From Xanthocytophaga agilis (GTDB lineage Bacteria; Bacteroidota; Bacteroidia; Cytophagales; 172606-1): a stretch of DNA of 64,000 nucleotides. Below are positions 62,898 to 64,000 of this stretch, one piece after another. Location of the stretch: NCBI RefSeq assembly GCF_030068605.1, contig NZ_JASJOU010000013.1, forward strand, positions 1 to 64,000, given 5' to 3'. A program made the translations under genes and the position numbers. A model generated the notes under the pieces. It did no database searches, was not told the origin of the DNA, and worked only from the letters and a program-made list of their open reading frames with translations. The stretch's first letter is position 1. Each line of letters begins with the position of its first letter.

Positions 62898-63034
62898 TTC
62901 AATGTGATCAGAGTTCAAATCACTCTCAAAAAACATCTATATTCCGATCCTATGTCAGAGATATTCAAACTCCAGTCACATTGAAGGAATATCCGAACGC
63001 TGTTCACGTTCCTTATTGACTGAAGTTTGAATAC
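62898..63034. repeat. three copies of a 20-25 bp motif, one inverted
   Basis: The motif TTCAATGTGACTGGAGTTTG appears at 62898-62920 (with changes), inverted at 62961-62985, and partly at 63015-63034. The first two can form an imperfect hairpin. The stretch 62818-63126 has no gene and lies between convergent transcripts. Confidence 0.5.
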
Positions 63035-63126
63035 TATAAAGCAAAAAAGGTTGATCAATTTGTTTAAGTAGAGTTACTACGATAACCAACAGCTAGTAGC
63101 CATAGTAAGAAGATCATACAATTGAT

Positions 63127-64000
63127 CTATAAAGCCCAAACTCTAACGCCTATCCACCCATGCATCAAGAGCAGAATAGCTAGGTATGTCAGGAAGAATG
63201 CGTTAAACGCCAGTATACCTCTGATCCATGAGCTTTTTAAGTGTGTCCATTGTTTTATAAGCAATCCCAGACCTGTAAAAGCAAACAAACCAAAACAGAG
63301 GGAAGTGAAAAAGATAGTTACCGATGTCAGATTGATGGAGTTAAAGGCAATCCGGTTTGTATAGTCTGTAACAGTCGTTATCCTAAATGCGATCACACCT
63401 GATAGAACCGCCATCCCAGGTAAAAGTCCAACCAGAATCTGACTCCGGCTTACCTTTCTAACTAATACCATAACCAACCATACCAGTACCCATATCACTG
63501 ATAATACGATTGCAAGTGCAGACAGACCCAGAAGAAGTTGCTGAATCAGTACTGGCAGATAGGACGTCTTCTCATAATACTGGTGCATATCAGACTGTAA
63601 AAATGGATTTCCATTTTCATCCAGTCCAACTACCACCGACGCCTGATGTTCATATTTTCGTTTGAATAACCGATCTTTAACCCATTCTACGGTGTCAGCC
63701 CTTCCCAATAAAGGCTTTATAATCAGTCCACCTTCCCATTGGGAGAGCTTTACTACTCCAATGATTCGCTGAAGAAAGTTCCACTGTTCACTTCGAACAT
63801 TTATCGGTTTATAGTAACCCGGATAATCCCTTAAAACAGGTTTTGTTGGCTGTTGCACCAATGTAGCAGGCACAAAGTCGGGTAACTCCCTCGTCAGAAA
63901 GTTTTCAATCAAAACAGAAATCCGCCACATGCCTTTTCCTCCATTATTTGCAATCGCATAGCCAATCCGGTGCCGACGGTCATAATTAACTAATGACTCA
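63127..64000 (-). CDS. serine hydrolase (beta-lactamase/CubicO-like), C-terminal part with membrane tail; cut by window end
   Basis: The frame stays open to the window edge, so the N-terminal catalytic domain with SxxK is outside. The visible part begins at the end of the penicillin-binding fold (RRHRIGYAIANNGGKGMWRI, where HxGG-type relatives have a glycine pair). It then has the CubicO-type C-terminal domain (YPGYYKPINVRSEQWNFLQR, GGLIIKPLLG), and a tail of four to five membrane helices (about 130-265 of the 267 visible residues after the first ATG). Substrate unknown. Confidence 0.7.
   Translation of the reverse strand, partial: ESLVNYDRRHRIGYAIANNGGKGMWRISVLIENFLTRELPDFVPATLVQQPTKPVLRDYPGYYKPINVRSEQWNFLQRIIGVVKLSQWEGGLIIKPLLGRADTVEWVKDRLFKRKYEHQASVVVGLDENGNPFLQSDMHQYYEKTSYLPVLIQQLLLGLSALAIVLSVIWVLVWLVMVLVRKVSRSQILVGLLPGMAVLSGVIAFRITTVTDYTNRIAFNSINLTSVTIFFTSLCFGLFAFTGLGLLIKQWTHLKSSWIRGILAFNAFFLTYLAILLLMHGWIGVRVWAL

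Noticed and set aside
1-64000. tRNA or rRNA genes
   Set aside because: No cloverleaf with a GGTTCGAATCC-type T arm and no rRNA-like conserved block was noticed in any intergenic region; a covariance search was not possible.

Overview
The window looks like a chromosomal segment of a Bacteroidota bacterium, most likely of the order Cytophagales. The base composition is moderately AT-rich. The genes include TonB-dependent and other outer-membrane barrel receptors with carboxypeptidase-like N-terminal domains, LytS/LytTR and TPR-kinase/NarL two-component pairs, many AraC regulators, SUKH immunity-type proteins, FabV, and PD40, DUF4136 and DUF3817 proteins. Shine-Dalgarno sequences are mostly weak. 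No rRNA, tRNA, CRISPR array, intact insertion sequence or complete prophage was found. The assignment rests on gene content alone.

Layout. 1-7.2 kb: a cut-off AraC gene, small secreted proteins and lipoproteins, a methyltransferase, and a minus-strand block of two AraC regulators around an NAD(P)-binding protein and a DUF1772 membrane protein. 7.3-12.9 kb: arylamine N-acetyltransferase, an XRE regulator, two divergent cold-shock-domain genes, FabV enoyl reductase and a DUF1028 protein. 12.8-16.8 kb: a frameshifted membrane-protein gene, then a compact alkylation-repair operon (AraC-MGMT fusion, 2OG-Fe(II) oxygenase, stand-alone Ada metal-binding domain, AlkB), then a DUF2267 gene. 17-25 kb: tandem UspA protein, DUF4136 lipoprotein, 8-bladed PQQ-type propeller, methyltransferase, phosphatidylserine decarboxylase, PD40 protein and free-Met-R-sulfoxide reductase. 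25-30 kb: a cluster of short sites, an IS3 remnant, a Crp/hydrolase/NmrA block and an anomalous stretch of small ORFs. 30-38 kb: an outer-membrane barrel protein, a LytS/LytTR pair, PspC, a GyrI-like protein, pyrE and a Nudix hydrolase. 38-48 kb: a TonB-dependent receptor, a GH78 rhamnosidase-like enzyme, xseB and xseA separated by two accessory genes, and a divergent HxlR/SDR pair. 48-64 kb: a coiled-coil lipoprotein, an ArsM-like methyltransferase, sialate O-acetylesterase, a metallophosphoesterase, an orphan immunity-type gene cluster, an S33 hydrolase, a TPR sensor kinase with a NarL regulator, and the tail of a serine hydrolase cut by the window edge.

The most distinctive non-coding content is a set of interspersed repeats. 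Family A has five copies of about 115-130 bp with GTCCTCCTGAAAGGA-type inverted ends. Family B has three copies of about 140 bp built around a CTTTTCTCCG/CGGAGAAAAG hairpin. All copies are intergenic, occur in both orientations, are sometimes adjacent, and in one case appear to be hybridised. Other structures worth a second look are six copies of a TGCGGTTTATTCTA-like site upstream of a lipoprotein, two short tandem repeats, many long perfect hairpins at gene ends, and a paired inverted-repeat operator between the HxlR and SDR genes.

All functional calls come from reading motifs by eye. No database search was possible.
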